Assembly: GCA_017405945.1 (NCBI GenBank) | Contig: JAFQZL010000013.1 | Location: 1 to 64,000, forward strand | Length of the DNA: 64,000 nucleotides | Reading direction: 5' to 3' | From: Acidaminococcaceae bacterium | Lineage (GTDB): Bacteria > Bacillota > Negativicutes > Acidaminococcales > Acidaminococcaceae | In this document: positions 8,886 to 17,432 of the stretch, piece after piece | How the letters are laid out: each line of letters begins with the position of its first letter | Position numbering within the stretch: the first letter of the stretch is position 1 | Notes under the pieces: generated by a model | Databases searched by the model: none | The model's input: the letters and a program-made list of their open reading frames with translations, nothing else | What the model was told of the DNA's origin: nothing | Program-made: the position numbers and the translations under genes

Positions 8886-9590
8886 ATGAAAAAATCAAAG
8901 CCTAATATTTTTGTATATATGTTAGCCTATCTTGCGATCCTGATGCGCTGGATGCGCCGGAGCACGCTGGGCAAAGTAGTGACGGCGGGTCTTTTGATCG
9001 TTCTTGTCAGCGGTACGTATAACCACCTGAGCGCGGCTCCTTTTTTTGCGGATAACGCCCAGCCCAAACTGACGGAAACGGAAAAGGTTGAGCAAAAAGG
9101 AAAAGAAGAGATTGCGAAGAAGGCGGAAGTACAGAAGAAAGAAGTAGAAGAGGCCAAGGTTGCTTCACAGCCTGTAACGAGCCATACCTACAGCCTGGTT
9201 ATAACGAAAAGCGCGTACCGGATATCCCTGTTAGACAACGGGACTCCGATCAAGGAATATAACTGTGCGGTAGGCCGTAACCCGGGCCAGAAAACAAAGA
9301 CCGGTGACGCAAGGACGCCGGTTGGCACCTTCAAAGTTGAATCCATCAATCCTTCTTCCGACTGGGTTTCCGATGAAGATGGAAAAGGCGCCTACGGGCC
9401 CTGGTTCATCACCCTGGATACCCGGGAACTGAGCAAGGGCGAATGGAACGGTATCGGTATTTCCGGTACAAATAAACCGGAAGGCCTGGGAAGAGCCTCT
9501 TCAGCAGGCAGTGTACGGGTACGGAACAGCGATATCGAAGAGATAAAAAAATTTGTGAAGGTCGGCACAGTCGTCACGATCAAAGAGTGA
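8886..9590 (+). CDS. YkuD-fold protein lacking catalytic His and Cys (L,D-transpeptidase pseudoenzyme)
   Basis: Membrane-anchored: a hydrophobic segment at about residues 30-50 is followed by a Lys/Glu-rich coiled-coil linker (60-95) and a YkuD domain. The domain keeps the fold landmarks GRNPGQKTKTGDARTPVGTF and GAYGPWF. In the active site the expected HGT reads SGT and the expected SxGC reads SAGS, so both the catalytic His and the nucleophile Cys are Ser. The gene directly downstream is an intact homologue. A structural or regulatory role in the wall is more likely than cross-linking. The ATG at 8886 is chosen over the adjacent TTG at 8883. Confidence 0.85.
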   Translation: MKKSKPNIFVYMLAYLAILMRWMRRSTLGKVVTAGLLIVLVSGTYNHLSAAPFFADNAQPKLTETEKVEQKGKEEIAKKAEVQKKEVEEAKVASQPVTSHTYSLVITKSAYRISLLDNGTPIKEYNCAVGRNPGQKTKTGDARTPVGTFKVESINPSSDWVSDEDGKGAYGPWFITLDTRELSKGEWNGIGISGTNKPEGLGRASSAGSVRVRNSDIEEIKKFVKVGTVVTIKE

Positions 9591-9599
9591 TAAGCAGTC

Positions 9600-9648
9600 A
9601 AAGAGTTATTCCTCAAAGAAGTGCTTGCGGAATAGCTCTTTCTTTTTA
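9600..9648 (+). terminator. Intrinsic terminator between the two YkuD genes
   Basis: AAAGAGTTATTCC pairs with GGAATAGCTCTTT around a 16-base loop, followed by CTTTTTA. It suggests the two YkuD genes are separate transcription units. Confidence 0.8.
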
Positions 9649-9713
9649 TAAAAAACCGTATTGTATTTAGGGGACCTGCGGGAATTGACAGTGACCCGGA
9701 AAGCGAGTTTGCC

Positions 9714-10442
9714 ATGAAAACAAATCGGAAACTGACAAATATTACGGCAGTACTGATGGCTGTATTGATGGTGCTTTGTGCTATGGCCATAACGGGCTGT
9801 ACCGGAGAAGATAACCCGAAAGAAAAGTCTGAGATTACAGAAACGAAGAAGACGCCGGAGCAGTTGGCAGCAGAAAAGAAAGCCAAAGAAGAAGCCGAAC
9901 AAAAAGCCAGGGAAGAAGCGGAGAAGAAAGCGAAAGAAGCTGAAGAGAAGGCTAAAAAAGCGGCGGAAGAAAAAGCGAAACAGGAACAGGCGTTGATTAA
10001 ACAGAATGCGGACCAGAAAAAGTATCATATATTTATCAAGAAGAGCGCTTTCACGCTGTACCTGCTTGATGATAAAAACAATGTGATTAAAGCGTACGAC
10101 TGCACCCTTGGGAAAAATCCGGGGCAGAAACAGAAGCGTGGCGACATGAAGACCCCGACCGGAACGTTCCTGGTGGACGAGATCTGCGATGCCTCCGGCT
10201 GGACCCACGATTTCGGCGACGGCAAAGGCGAGATTAAGGGCGCCTATGGTCCCTGGTTCATCAGTCTCGATACGGATGCAATGAGCAAAGGCGCCTGGGG
10301 CGGTATCGGTATTCATGGCACCCACAAACCCAATGTAATGCGCACCCGCGATTCGGAAGGCTGCATCCGTTTGCAGAACCGGAATGTTGAGGAACTGAAA
10401 CAGTATGTGCGGGTGGGCACGAAAGTTGTAATCGAAGAATAG
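9714..10442 (+). CDS. L,D-transpeptidase lipoprotein (YkuD family)
   Basis: Signal peptide with lipobox ITGC (Cys near residue 29), then a long Lys/Glu/Ala coiled-coil stalk (about 40-95), then a YkuD domain. The catalytic motifs are intact: GIHGTHKP with the His, and DSEGCIRL with the nucleophile Cys and its Arg. YkuD enzymes form 3-3 peptide cross-links in peptidoglycan or attach proteins to it. It shares architecture and sequence with the degenerate gene just upstream, pointing to a local duplication. Confidence 0.92.
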   Translation: MKTNRKLTNITAVLMAVLMVLCAMAITGCTGEDNPKEKSEITETKKTPEQLAAEKKAKEEAEQKAREEAEKKAKEAEEKAKKAAEEKAKQEQALIKQNADQKKYHIFIKKSAFTLYLLDDKNNVIKAYDCTLGKNPGQKQKRGDMKTPTGTFLVDEICDASGWTHDFGDGKGEIKGAYGPWFISLDTDAMSKGAWGGIGIHGTHKPNVMRTRDSEGCIRLQNRNVEELKQYVRVGTKVVIEE

Positions 10443-10470
10443 ATTCTTCAGGCGAGGGGATTGAAGCACT

Positions 10471-11634
10471 TTGAAAAAGATAAATCTGGCAGTGTACCTG
10501 TTTTCACTGGGACATTTTGCCGTAGACTGGAGTCAGGGAGCGATACCTGCTCTGTTGCCGTATTTTATACAGCATTATGATTTGTCGTATCAGGCGGCAG
10601 GCGCCCTGGTTTTTGCCAATGTAATGATTGCTTCTGTCCTGCAGCCCATATTCGGTTATTACTCCGACCGCATTTCCCGGCCTTGGTTTATTCCGCTGGG
10701 TCCTTTGTTCAGCGGTATCGCCATATCGTTGATGGGTTTTTGCACTTCCTATTGGGCTATTTTTGCGGCGGCGACGCTGTGCGGGATCGGCAGCGCGATT
10801 TTTCATCCGGAAGCGGCGCTGATGGTCAACCGCATTGCCGCGAAAGCAAAAGGACAGGCATTGGGGACTTTTGCCGTAGGGGGCAACGCCGGGTTTGCGG
10901 TGGGCCCGGTAGCGGCAGGTTTTTGCGCGTATAAGTTGGGAATACACACGTTGTTGCTTTTCGTTGTGGTCAACGCAGTGCTGGCCGCCATGATTCTGGC
11001 AAAGATGCCATCGGTCCTGCAGCAGGTTTCCTTTCAAAAAGAGGAAGAAAAAGAGAAACATGCCGCAAAACCGGAAAAGAATAACTGGCCTGCGTTTGCC
11101 AAACTGTCGGTTACAATTCTGGCCCGTTCCATAGGGTTTACGATGAGCAATACGTTCATCCCCATTTACTGGATGACCGTGCTGCACACCTCCGCGACGC
11201 AGGGGACTACCGCATTATCGTTCCTGTTTACGCTGGGCGCCTGCATAACCTATACAGGCGGCCTGATTTCCGACAGGTTCGGTTATCTTAAGATTATCCG
11301 GGCGGCATTTTTGTGCATGGTTCCCACGTATTTTATTCTGACGCACACGACGAATGTCTGGCTTGCTACCGTATTATTGATTCCTGCGGCCGTTTCCGTG
11401 TTTATGCCATACAGCCCGATTGTTGTATTAGGGCAGTCCTATCTGGCAAAAAATGCCGGTTTCGCTTCCGGCGTAACACTGGGGCTGTCGACCACCTTAG
11501 GCGGAATCTTTGCGCCGCTGGTAGGGCGCGCGGCGGATACCTGGGGGCTGGTGACGGCGCTGCAGATTTTCTGGATTGCCGGAATTGCCGGTCTGATTGC
11601 AGCATTTTTGCTTCCGGAATCGGAAAAGGAATAA
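10471..11634 (+). CDS. MFS transporter, fosmidomycin-resistance (Fsr)-like
   Basis: A 12-helix major facilitator of 387 residues. The start (SLGHFAVDWSQGAIPALLPYF) and GYYSDR and GIGSAIFHPEAA segments are those of the Fsr family of drug/proton antiporters. The middle loop (about 190-205) is charged. It starts at a TTG 28 bases after the previous gene, with GAGGGGA about ten bases upstream. The true substrate is not readable from sequence. Confidence 0.85.
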   Translation: MKKINLAVYLFSLGHFAVDWSQGAIPALLPYFIQHYDLSYQAAGALVFANVMIASVLQPIFGYYSDRISRPWFIPLGPLFSGIAISLMGFCTSYWAIFAAATLCGIGSAIFHPEAALMVNRIAAKAKGQALGTFAVGGNAGFAVGPVAAGFCAYKLGIHTLLLFVVVNAVLAAMILAKMPSVLQQVSFQKEEEKEKHAAKPEKNNWPAFAKLSVTILARSIGFTMSNTFIPIYWMTVLHTSATQGTTALSFLFTLGACITYTGGLISDRFGYLKIIRAAFLCMVPTYFILTHTTNVWLATVLLIPAAVSVFMPYSPIVVLGQSYLAKNAGFASGVTLGLSTTLGGIFAPLVGRAADTWGLVTALQIFWIAGIAGLIAAFLLPESEKE

Positions 11635-11668
11635 GAAAGCAGGATATAAAAAGAAAGAGGATTTCGTA

Positions 11669-11992
11669 ATGGAGCAAGTGAAAGAAAACATTGTGGTTGT
11701 AACACCGGATAATTTTCAGACGGAAGTGCTGGAGTGTGAAAAACCGGTTCTGGTAACCTTTTATGCGAATTGGGACCAGCCTTGCCGCATGCAGCAGCCG
11801 GCGCTGGATTCCATCGCGGACAGGCATCCTGAAATTAAGGTGTGCAAACTGGATGTTGAAGAGCATGCTGCTTTTGCGCAGCAGTTTGGTATTATGATGA
11901 TTCCCACGACGATCGCTTTTAAAAATGGGAAAAGGGTTAAACGGGCCAGCGGCCTGCGCCTGGAGCATGTTTTACTGAGCATGGTAGAGTAA
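11669..11992 (+). CDS. Thioredoxin-like protein with a WDQPC active site
   Basis: A 107-residue thioredoxin fold lying 34 bases after the MFS gene and just before a normal thioredoxin. The active-site WCGPC is WDQPC here: the surface-exposed nucleophilic Cys is replaced by Asp, leaving only the second Cys. The cis-Pro loop (MIPTT) is kept. It cannot carry out normal dithiol exchange; it may act as a monothiol partner, scaffold or binding protein. The start at 11669 is preceded by AAGAGG at eight bases. Confidence 0.85.
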   Translation: MEQVKENIVVVTPDNFQTEVLECEKPVLVTFYANWDQPCRMQQPALDSIADRHPEIKVCKLDVEEHAAFAQQFGIMMIPTTIAFKNGKRVKRASGLRLEHVLLSMVE

Positions 11993-12030
11993 ACGAAAAG
12001 GACTTAGTGTAAAGAAAAGAGGGAATGAAA

Positions 12031-12339
12031 ATGGCAGTAACCGTAGTTAACAAAGAAAATTTCAAAAATGAAGTATTAAAAGCAGATAAACCGGTGCTGG
12101 TTGACTTTTGGGCGACCTGGTGCGGTCCCTGCCGCATGATGGCTCCCGTAGTGGAAACGATTGCGGAAGAACATCCGGAGTTAAAAGTTTGCAAAGTGGA
12201 TATCGACGAAAATCCGGAACTGGCGCAGCTTTTCAACGTTATGAGCATTCCGACGCTGGCTGCCTTTAAAGACGGTCAGCTGACGGGAACCGCGATTGGC
12301 TATCAGCCGAAGGAAAATGTACTGAAACTGTTTGCGTGA
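12031..12339 (+). CDS. trxA: Thioredoxin
   Basis: A canonical 102-residue thioredoxin with FWATWCGPCRMMAP and the cis-Pro loop SIPTLAAF. It reduces protein disulfides in the cytosol. The ATG at 12031 has GAGGG seven bases upstream; the ATG at 12025 touches that site. It is followed six bases later by the reductase-like gene, so the pair is co-transcribed. Confidence 0.95.
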   Translation: MAVTVVNKENFKNEVLKADKPVLVDFWATWCGPCRMMAPVVETIAEEHPELKVCKVDIDENPELAQLFNVMSIPTLAAFKDGQLTGTAIGYQPKENVLKLFA

Positions 12340-12345
12340 GGAAAC

Positions 12346-13230
12346 ATGATGGATATTATTATTATCGGCAGCGGCCCGGCAGGTGTTTCCGCTGCGTTGT
12401 ACGCAAAACGCGCCGGCGCGGATGTAACGGTGATCACCCGGGGCAGCGGGGCGCTGGCAAAGGCGGAGAAAATTGAAAATTATTATGGCCTAGCCGAGCC
12501 TGTAACGGGTGCGGAACTGGAAGCAAACGGTATTGCCGGGGCGAAGCGGCTTGGCGTGAGCTTTATCGAAGATGAAGTGGTGGGCCTTGCCATGAATGAA
12601 GATTTTACCGGGCTTGTCGTACAGACGCCGGGCCGTGCCTGCGAAGCGAAAGCGGTAGTGCTGACAGCGGGAAGCACACGGCTGGCGCCGAAGATTCCGG
12701 GACTGAAGGAATTAGAGGGCAAAGGTGTAAGTTACTGCGCTATCTGCGATGCGTTTTTCTATCGTCAAAAAACCGTGGCGGTTCTGGGGGAAGGGGACTA
12801 CGCCCTGCATGAAGCGGAAATTTTGCTGCCCCATGCCGGTAAGGTGATGCTGTTCACCAACGGAAAAGAGCCTGCGGTGAAAATACCGGATACCATTGAA
12901 GTACATAAGGAAAAAATCATTGCCGTGGAAGCGGAAAATGCGAATGGGATGGAACGCGTAAGCGGACTGCGAACGGAAGACGGTGCCGTTACTCCGGTGC
13001 AGGGCCTGTTTGTTGCGCTGGGTACTGCAGGTAGCGTCGACCTGGCCCGTAAAATCGGAGCGGCTACGGATAACAACCGTATTGTTGTTGACGGAGAGAT
13101 GGCAACCAACGTACCCGGGCTCTATGCGGCCGGCGACTGCACCGGCGGCCTGCTGCAGGTGGTAAAGGCTGCTTATGAAGGCGCAGTGGCAGGGCTGGCG
13201 GCGGCAAAATATGTAAGGAGCCGGAAATAA
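12346..13230 (+). CDS. trxB: Thioredoxin reductase-like flavoprotein without NADPH-binding motifs
   Basis: A 294-residue FAD protein of the low-molecular-weight thioredoxin reductase fold. FAD sites GSGPAG (8-13) and GLYAAGDC are present, and the redox centre is CAIC. In the NADPH domain the usual GGGDSA is GEGDYA and the usual HRRxxxR is absent (TNGKEPAV at that place). This pattern is known from the ferredoxin-dependent flavin thioredoxin reductases of clostridia. Ferredoxin as donor is therefore a reasonable inference. A second Met at 12349 has slightly better ribosome-site spacing. It is the last gene of the thioredoxin cluster. Confidence 0.87.
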   Translation: MMDIIIIGSGPAGVSAALYAKRAGADVTVITRGSGALAKAEKIENYYGLAEPVTGAELEANGIAGAKRLGVSFIEDEVVGLAMNEDFTGLVVQTPGRACEAKAVVLTAGSTRLAPKIPGLKELEGKGVSYCAICDAFFYRQKTVAVLGEGDYALHEAEILLPHAGKVMLFTNGKEPAVKIPDTIEVHKEKIIAVEAENANGMERVSGLRTEDGAVTPVQGLFVALGTAGSVDLARKIGAATDNNRIVVDGEMATNVPGLYAAGDCTGGLLQVVKAAYEGAVAGLAAAKYVRSRK

Positions 13231-13249
13231 TTTTAATATGCAGTAAATT

Positions 13250-13300
13250 AAAAAACCGCTTGTAACATGAAGTTAACCATGTCACAGGCGGTTAGATTTT
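13250..13300. terminator. Bidirectional terminator between trxB-like and htpX-like genes
   Basis: AACCGC..TGT.ACATG pairs with CATGT.ACA.GCGGTT. An A-run lies on the left and TTTTTT on the right. It lies between convergent genes. Confidence 0.8.
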
Positions 13301-14212
13301 TTACGCCATATTATAGTTTGCGTTTACATAGTTCTTAATCCGTTCCAGCCGTTGCCCGGTGGCGGGATGGCTGGATAAGATGCGGGTGGCGAAACTCATC
13401 TGGGATTCTCCCTGGCTGATAAGCAGAAGACCGTTGTACAGTTCTGCGCCCAACCCGATTTTACAGGCGTACAGATCTGCTTCGTATTCGTCCTGCCGGG
13501 AACTGAACATAGTGATAAGATGCAGGGGCAGCTGCATCAGGAACTGGAACAGCCAGATTTGTATGAGGAAGAACCAGGAAATGATGGCGGTAATCCAGCC
13601 GATGACGGGGATGAAACTGATGATCTGAAGGGCCAGTGTGATGAAGCTGTAGATCCGTACGACCAGATTTCCGAATGAACTCATGGTACTCGTCAACAGG
13701 GCGGTGTTGGTGTCCCGGTTTTGGATATGCCCCATTTCATGGGCCAGGATACCGGCAATTTCATTTACCCTCAAATTCGTTAACAGCGGAAGCGTGACCG
13801 CAATATTATTGCTGCCCACTGCGAAAGCGTTCAGCATTTTTGCGTTACAGATGTACAAATTATAATCATCCACATCGAGCCCGGCCTTCCGGCAGACAAT
13901 GGACATGGCCTGCTTCAGCTGTTCCCCGGCGACTCCTGTGGGGGCCTGGCAGTTCATGGACCAGCAGAGATAACGCTGCATAAGCCGGGTACGGTACAGC
14001 AGGCAGGGAATCAGCAGGGTCAGGGCAGATAAAACGATAATTATATTTGTTTCCGTGAAGGGGATACTAAAATAGTTCATTCCTTCCTGCAGCCACTGCC
14101 AGCGGACAGGGTTGAACAGTTCTACCAGTCCCCAGAAAGTGGAAACGATCAGGAAATTCACTATAAACGTCAGGCTGAGGACAATAATATCCCGAAGCAG
14201 GTTATATAACAT
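13301..14212 (-). CDS. htpX: HtpX-like membrane zinc metalloprotease (M48)
   Basis: A membrane protease thought to degrade damaged membrane proteins. Two hydrophobic segments at the N-terminus precede the zinc site HEMGH (158-162, with catalytic Glu159). Further hydrophobic helices lie at about 180-235, then DEYEAD, which supplies the third zinc ligand. The length (303 residues) is normal. The start at 14212 has AGGAG six bases upstream; the in-frame ATG at 14233 has none. Confidence 0.9.
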   Translation of the reverse strand: MLYNLLRDIIVLSLTFIVNFLIVSTFWGLVELFNPVRWQWLQEGMNYFSIPFTETNIIIVLSALTLLIPCLLYRTRLMQRYLCWSMNCQAPTGVAGEQLKQAMSIVCRKAGLDVDDYNLYICNAKMLNAFAVGSNNIAVTLPLLTNLRVNEIAGILAHEMGHIQNRDTNTALLTSTMSSFGNLVVRIYSFITLALQIISFIPVIGWITAIISWFFLIQIWLFQFLMQLPLHLITMFSSRQDEYEADLYACKIGLGAELYNGLLLISQGESQMSFATRILSSHPATGQRLERIKNYVNANYNMA

Positions 14213-14479
14213 ACAGGCTCCTTTTTCTAACATATCTGGCTAATATATTTGCTTATTTTAAATTATACTACAGAACAATCAGTTTTCAAAAATATATTAA
14301 AGATGAACCTGATAGCAGTTGTGATAATTACGGTTCTGATATATAATGTAACCATCTTTTCTGATACTGGAAAAGAGCCTGGTAATGATTACATAGAACG
14401 GTAATGATTAATTTCAGCACATACAAGACGCAACAACGCTGCAGTGTTGGAACTATTGTAAAAGAATGGAGAGTTTTTT

Positions 14480-15085
14480 ATGGAAGAAACTGTGAATATC
14501 CATGCGTCTGAAAAAGAATGCAATACGACGCCGGCCATGACTCATGTGGAAGCGAATCAGGAGGGTTACCGCTGGGTGGCGATTACGGCCATGCTGTTTG
14601 CCATCGGTATCATTCTGCATACGGTAAGTCCTAATGTGGGGGGCGTTACTCCCAACTGGACCATCGCCATGTATTCCATTGTCATCAACCTGACCCGGCC
14701 GCCTTTGAAACGGGCCATCGGCATTGGCTTTGTGGCCGGCCTGACATTGATTCCATCGTCCAAGTCGGCGTTCCCGCTGGGGAACATTGCAAGTGAACTG
14801 AGCGGGGCGACTACCTGCTGCCTGCTGGTGAAAGCTTTTGTGGCCTGCCATATGGGAGACTGGCGGCTTACCCCCTTTATCACCGGCTTTGCTTCTACCT
14901 TTGTATCCGGCGGCGTGTTCACTTTTATTTTAAAATTAGTGCTGGGCCTGCCGCTGAAGGTATGGATTTTTGCCATGCTGCCGGTTGTGGCGGTAGTCGG
15001 TGTGCTTAACGGCCTGATTACATTCGGTCTGTTCCGTCCTGTGAAGAAACTGTTTTACGCGCAGGAAGGGGGCGAAGATAAATGA
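14480..15085 (+). CDS. ECF transporter S component (substrate-binding membrane protein)
   Basis: A 201-residue protein with about five to six hydrophobic helices after a polar N-terminus. It is the first gene of a four-gene operon with two ATPases and a T component, so it must be the S component that sets specificity. The PLKRAIGIGFVAGL and FPLGNIASEL segments recall TrpP-like S components, which would suggest an amino acid such as tryptophan; this is weak evidence. The stop overlaps the next start (ATGA). GGAGAG precedes the start. I see no clear riboswitch in the 267-base upstream gap. Confidence 0.82.
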   Translation: MEETVNIHASEKECNTTPAMTHVEANQEGYRWVAITAMLFAIGIILHTVSPNVGGVTPNWTIAMYSIVINLTRPPLKRAIGIGFVAGLTLIPSSKSAFPLGNIASELSGATTCCLLVKAFVACHMGDWRLTPFITGFASTFVSGGVFTFILKLVLGLPLKVWIFAMLPVVAVVGVLNGLITFGLFRPVKKLFYAQEGGEDK

Positions 15086-15945
15086 ATTCCATGATTTCCG
15101 TTTCCAACTTTTATTTTAACTATCTCCGCTCTGACCTTGTGCTGAAAAATGTAAATATAGAAATTGAAAAAGGTTCTTTTACTGTCATCATCGGCCCCAG
15201 CGGCGCGGGAAAGACCACGTTGTGCAAAGCCATGACGGGTATCGTTCCTTTTTATTCCGGCGGCGATTATGCCGGTGAAATCAGAGTGCTGGGTGAATCG
15301 ACAAAAGGGAAAAAAGTTTCCGACCTGGCCATGAAGGTGGGACTGATGCTGGAAGATTACGAAAGTCAACTGGTTTCCCTTACAGCTGGGGAAGAAGTAG
15401 CTTTCAGCCTGCTGAATCACGGTTTCCCGCCGGAGGAAGCGGAAGAACGCACCCGCCTGGCGCTGGAAGATGTAGGCCTGCCGGGGCGGGAAAGTTATCA
15501 GCTGGACGAACTGTCAGGCGGACAACGTCAGCGCCTGGCACTGGCATCGCTGTTGGCAGTGCATCCGGAAATCATCGTGCTGGACGAACCGGTCAGCGCC
15601 ATGGATCCCGACGGGGGCGAGAGCCTGTATAAGTTATTGGACAAAATCCACAAAGAACATGGCACCACATTCATTGTAGTGGAACACCGGCTTGAGTTTG
15701 TGCTGCCTTATATGACGGACCTGATTGCCGTGAAAAACGGTGAAATTGCGGCGCAGGGGCATTGTGAGGACGTGGTGCCCCAAATTTATGAAGACGAAGA
15801 ACTGCGGCCGCTGCTGCCGGATCTGTGGCAGGTCAGAAGCAATCTGGAAAAGAAGACCATGCATCAGTTTAAGTTGTGGAGATCTGCCGATGAAGCAGTG
15901 AAAGAATTGCAGTCAAAAGGTTTTGGAAGAGGGGTGAGGGCATGA
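15082..15945 (+). CDS. ECF transporter ATPase (EcfA-type)
   Basis: ABC ATPase of the energy-coupling module. Walker A GPSGAGKTT, signature LSGGQRQR, Walker B IIVLDEP, D-loop SAMD and H-loop VEHR are all intact. It is 287 residues long with the extra C-terminal region typical of ECF ATPases. It overlaps both neighbours by four bases, giving translational coupling with the S gene and the second ATPase. Confidence 0.92.
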   Translation: MNSMISVSNFYFNYLRSDLVLKNVNIEIEKGSFTVIIGPSGAGKTTLCKAMTGIVPFYSGGDYAGEIRVLGESTKGKKVSDLAMKVGLMLEDYESQLVSLTAGEEVAFSLLNHGFPPEEAEERTRLALEDVGLPGRESYQLDELSGGQRQRLALASLLAVHPEIIVLDEPVSAMDPDGGESLYKLLDKIHKEHGTTFIVVEHRLEFVLPYMTDLIAVKNGEIAAQGHCEDVVPQIYEDEELRPLLPDLWQVRSNLEKKTMHQFKLWRSADEAVKELQSKGFGRGVRA

Positions 15946-16748
15946 TTGAAGCAAAAGAGATCAACTTCGCCTATCGCCGCGGCATTCCGGTGCTGTTCGA
16001 TATCAACTGCAAAATCGAAGATGGGGAATTCGTAGCGCTGCTGGGGCACAACGGCAGTGGTAAAACCACCCTGTCCCGCCTGTTTATGGCGTTGGATCAT
16101 CCCCGCAGCGGACAGATTCTTGTGGATGGGGAAGATATTATCAATTATGAACCGGCCGACCTGGCGGATAAAGTCGGATATGTGTTCCAAAATCCGGATT
16201 TGCAGATTCTGGCGGATACGGTATATGAAGAAGTTGCCTACGGTCCCCGGGTCAAGAAGCTGCCGGAAGAAAACATCAAAACAAATGTGAAAGCAGCATT
16301 GCAGGCCATGGGACTGAAAGAACTGGAAGCAAAATATCCCCGTATCCTTTCCTTCGGACAGAAGCGGCGGCTGGGAGTGGCGGCAGCTTTGGCGCTGAAT
16401 CCCCGTATGCTGATCCTGGACGAGATCACTAACGGCCAGGACGCGGCGGAACAGGCGGCTATGATGGAATACCTGAAAGCATTAAATGAAGAAAAAGGAA
16501 CGACCATCATCCTCATCACCCATGATATGAACGTGGTGCGGAAATATGCCAGAAGGGCTATTGTCCTGACAGACGGTCGTCTGGTGTTCAGCGGCACGCC
16601 GGAAGAACTGTTCGAGGGAAATCAGCCGGTGGAACACTGGGGCCTGCGCCGTCCTACTGTTTCCGCACTCGCTTCCCGCCTGGGGGTTTCTGCCGCGTCC
16701 TGTGAAGAATTCTGCGAGGAAATCCGGAAAGGAGGCGCTGCTTTATGA
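15942..16748 (+). CDS. ECF transporter second ATPase (EcfA'-type)
   Basis: The partner ATPase in the asymmetric ECF pair. Walker A GHNGSGKTT and Q-loop VFQNPD are normal. The ABC signature is LSFGQKRR rather than LSGGQ, and Walker B continues LILDEITNGQD where LDEPTxGLD is usual. The second composite ATP site may therefore be weak. It overlaps the flanking genes by ATGA junctions. Confidence 0.9.
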   Translation: MIEAKEINFAYRRGIPVLFDINCKIEDGEFVALLGHNGSGKTTLSRLFMALDHPRSGQILVDGEDIINYEPADLADKVGYVFQNPDLQILADTVYEEVAYGPRVKKLPEENIKTNVKAALQAMGLKELEAKYPRILSFGQKRRLGVAAALALNPRMLILDEITNGQDAAEQAAMMEYLKALNEEKGTTIILITHDMNVVRKYARRAIVLTDGRLVFSGTPEELFEGNQPVEHWGLRRPTVSALASRLGVSAASCEEFCEEIRKGGAAL

Positions 16749-17419
16749 AACTGAACGCCTTTACCTGGATTATCGTAACGCTGGCGGTTACAGCCTGGGT
16801 ATTTATTCTGCCGCTGGAAGCCGTAGCGACGATTCTTGTGTTACAGTTAGTGCTTCTGTTGTATTTCAAACGCAGCAAGACCATGCTGGCGGCTATTGGC
16901 GGGTTAGCTGTGTTTACCGGCATGATGGTCCTCCTGCAGCTGTTATTTGGCTCGCCGCTTGACGTTTCCCTGTTCGGCGGTCTGCGTATGCTGGTCATGA
17001 CCCTTGCCTTTTTGTGCATGCTGGCGACAACGCGTATCCAGAGCATTGCCAAAGCGTTAGTGGACCGATTCCATCTGCCGGTGGAATATGCGTTCATGCT
17101 GACGGCAGCCCTGCGTTTTGTCCCGAACTTTCTGGAGGACAGTTCCATTACCCTGGACGCCCAGTCCTGCCGGGGGTATTCCAACCGGGGCAATGCGCTG
17201 AAACGTCTGTTATCCTACGTGGTGGTGATCCGTCCCCTGGTCATGCGCGCTGTGGCCAAATCGGAAACCCTGGCTCTTTCAATGGAGTTGCGGGGCTTTG
17301 GGGCCAACACATATAAAAATATGCCCAAGGAAGAGCTCACGCTGACTGATTTCGTGGTATTAGTAATTGTTGTGGTATTGAGTACTTATCCGTTCTGGAA
17401 GAAGTTCTTGCCGGTATAA
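16745..17419 (+). CDS. ECF transporter T component (EcfT)
   Basis: Membrane coupling protein of 224 residues with N-terminal and C-terminal hydrophobic helices. The coupling helices that press on the ATPases carry the two Ala-Arg-Gly-type motifs, here AQSCRGY and MELRGFG. It completes an S-A-A'-T operon, so this transporter has a dedicated energy module rather than a shared one. Confidence 0.9.
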   Translation: MKLNAFTWIIVTLAVTAWVFILPLEAVATILVLQLVLLLYFKRSKTMLAAIGGLAVFTGMMVLLQLLFGSPLDVSLFGGLRMLVMTLAFLCMLATTRIQSIAKALVDRFHLPVEYAFMLTAALRFVPNFLEDSSITLDAQSCRGYSNRGNALKRLLSYVVVIRPLVMRAVAKSETLALSMELRGFGANTYKNMPKEELTLTDFVVLVIVVVLSTYPFWKKFLPV

Positions 17420-17432
17420 AAAGTGGAGAGAA

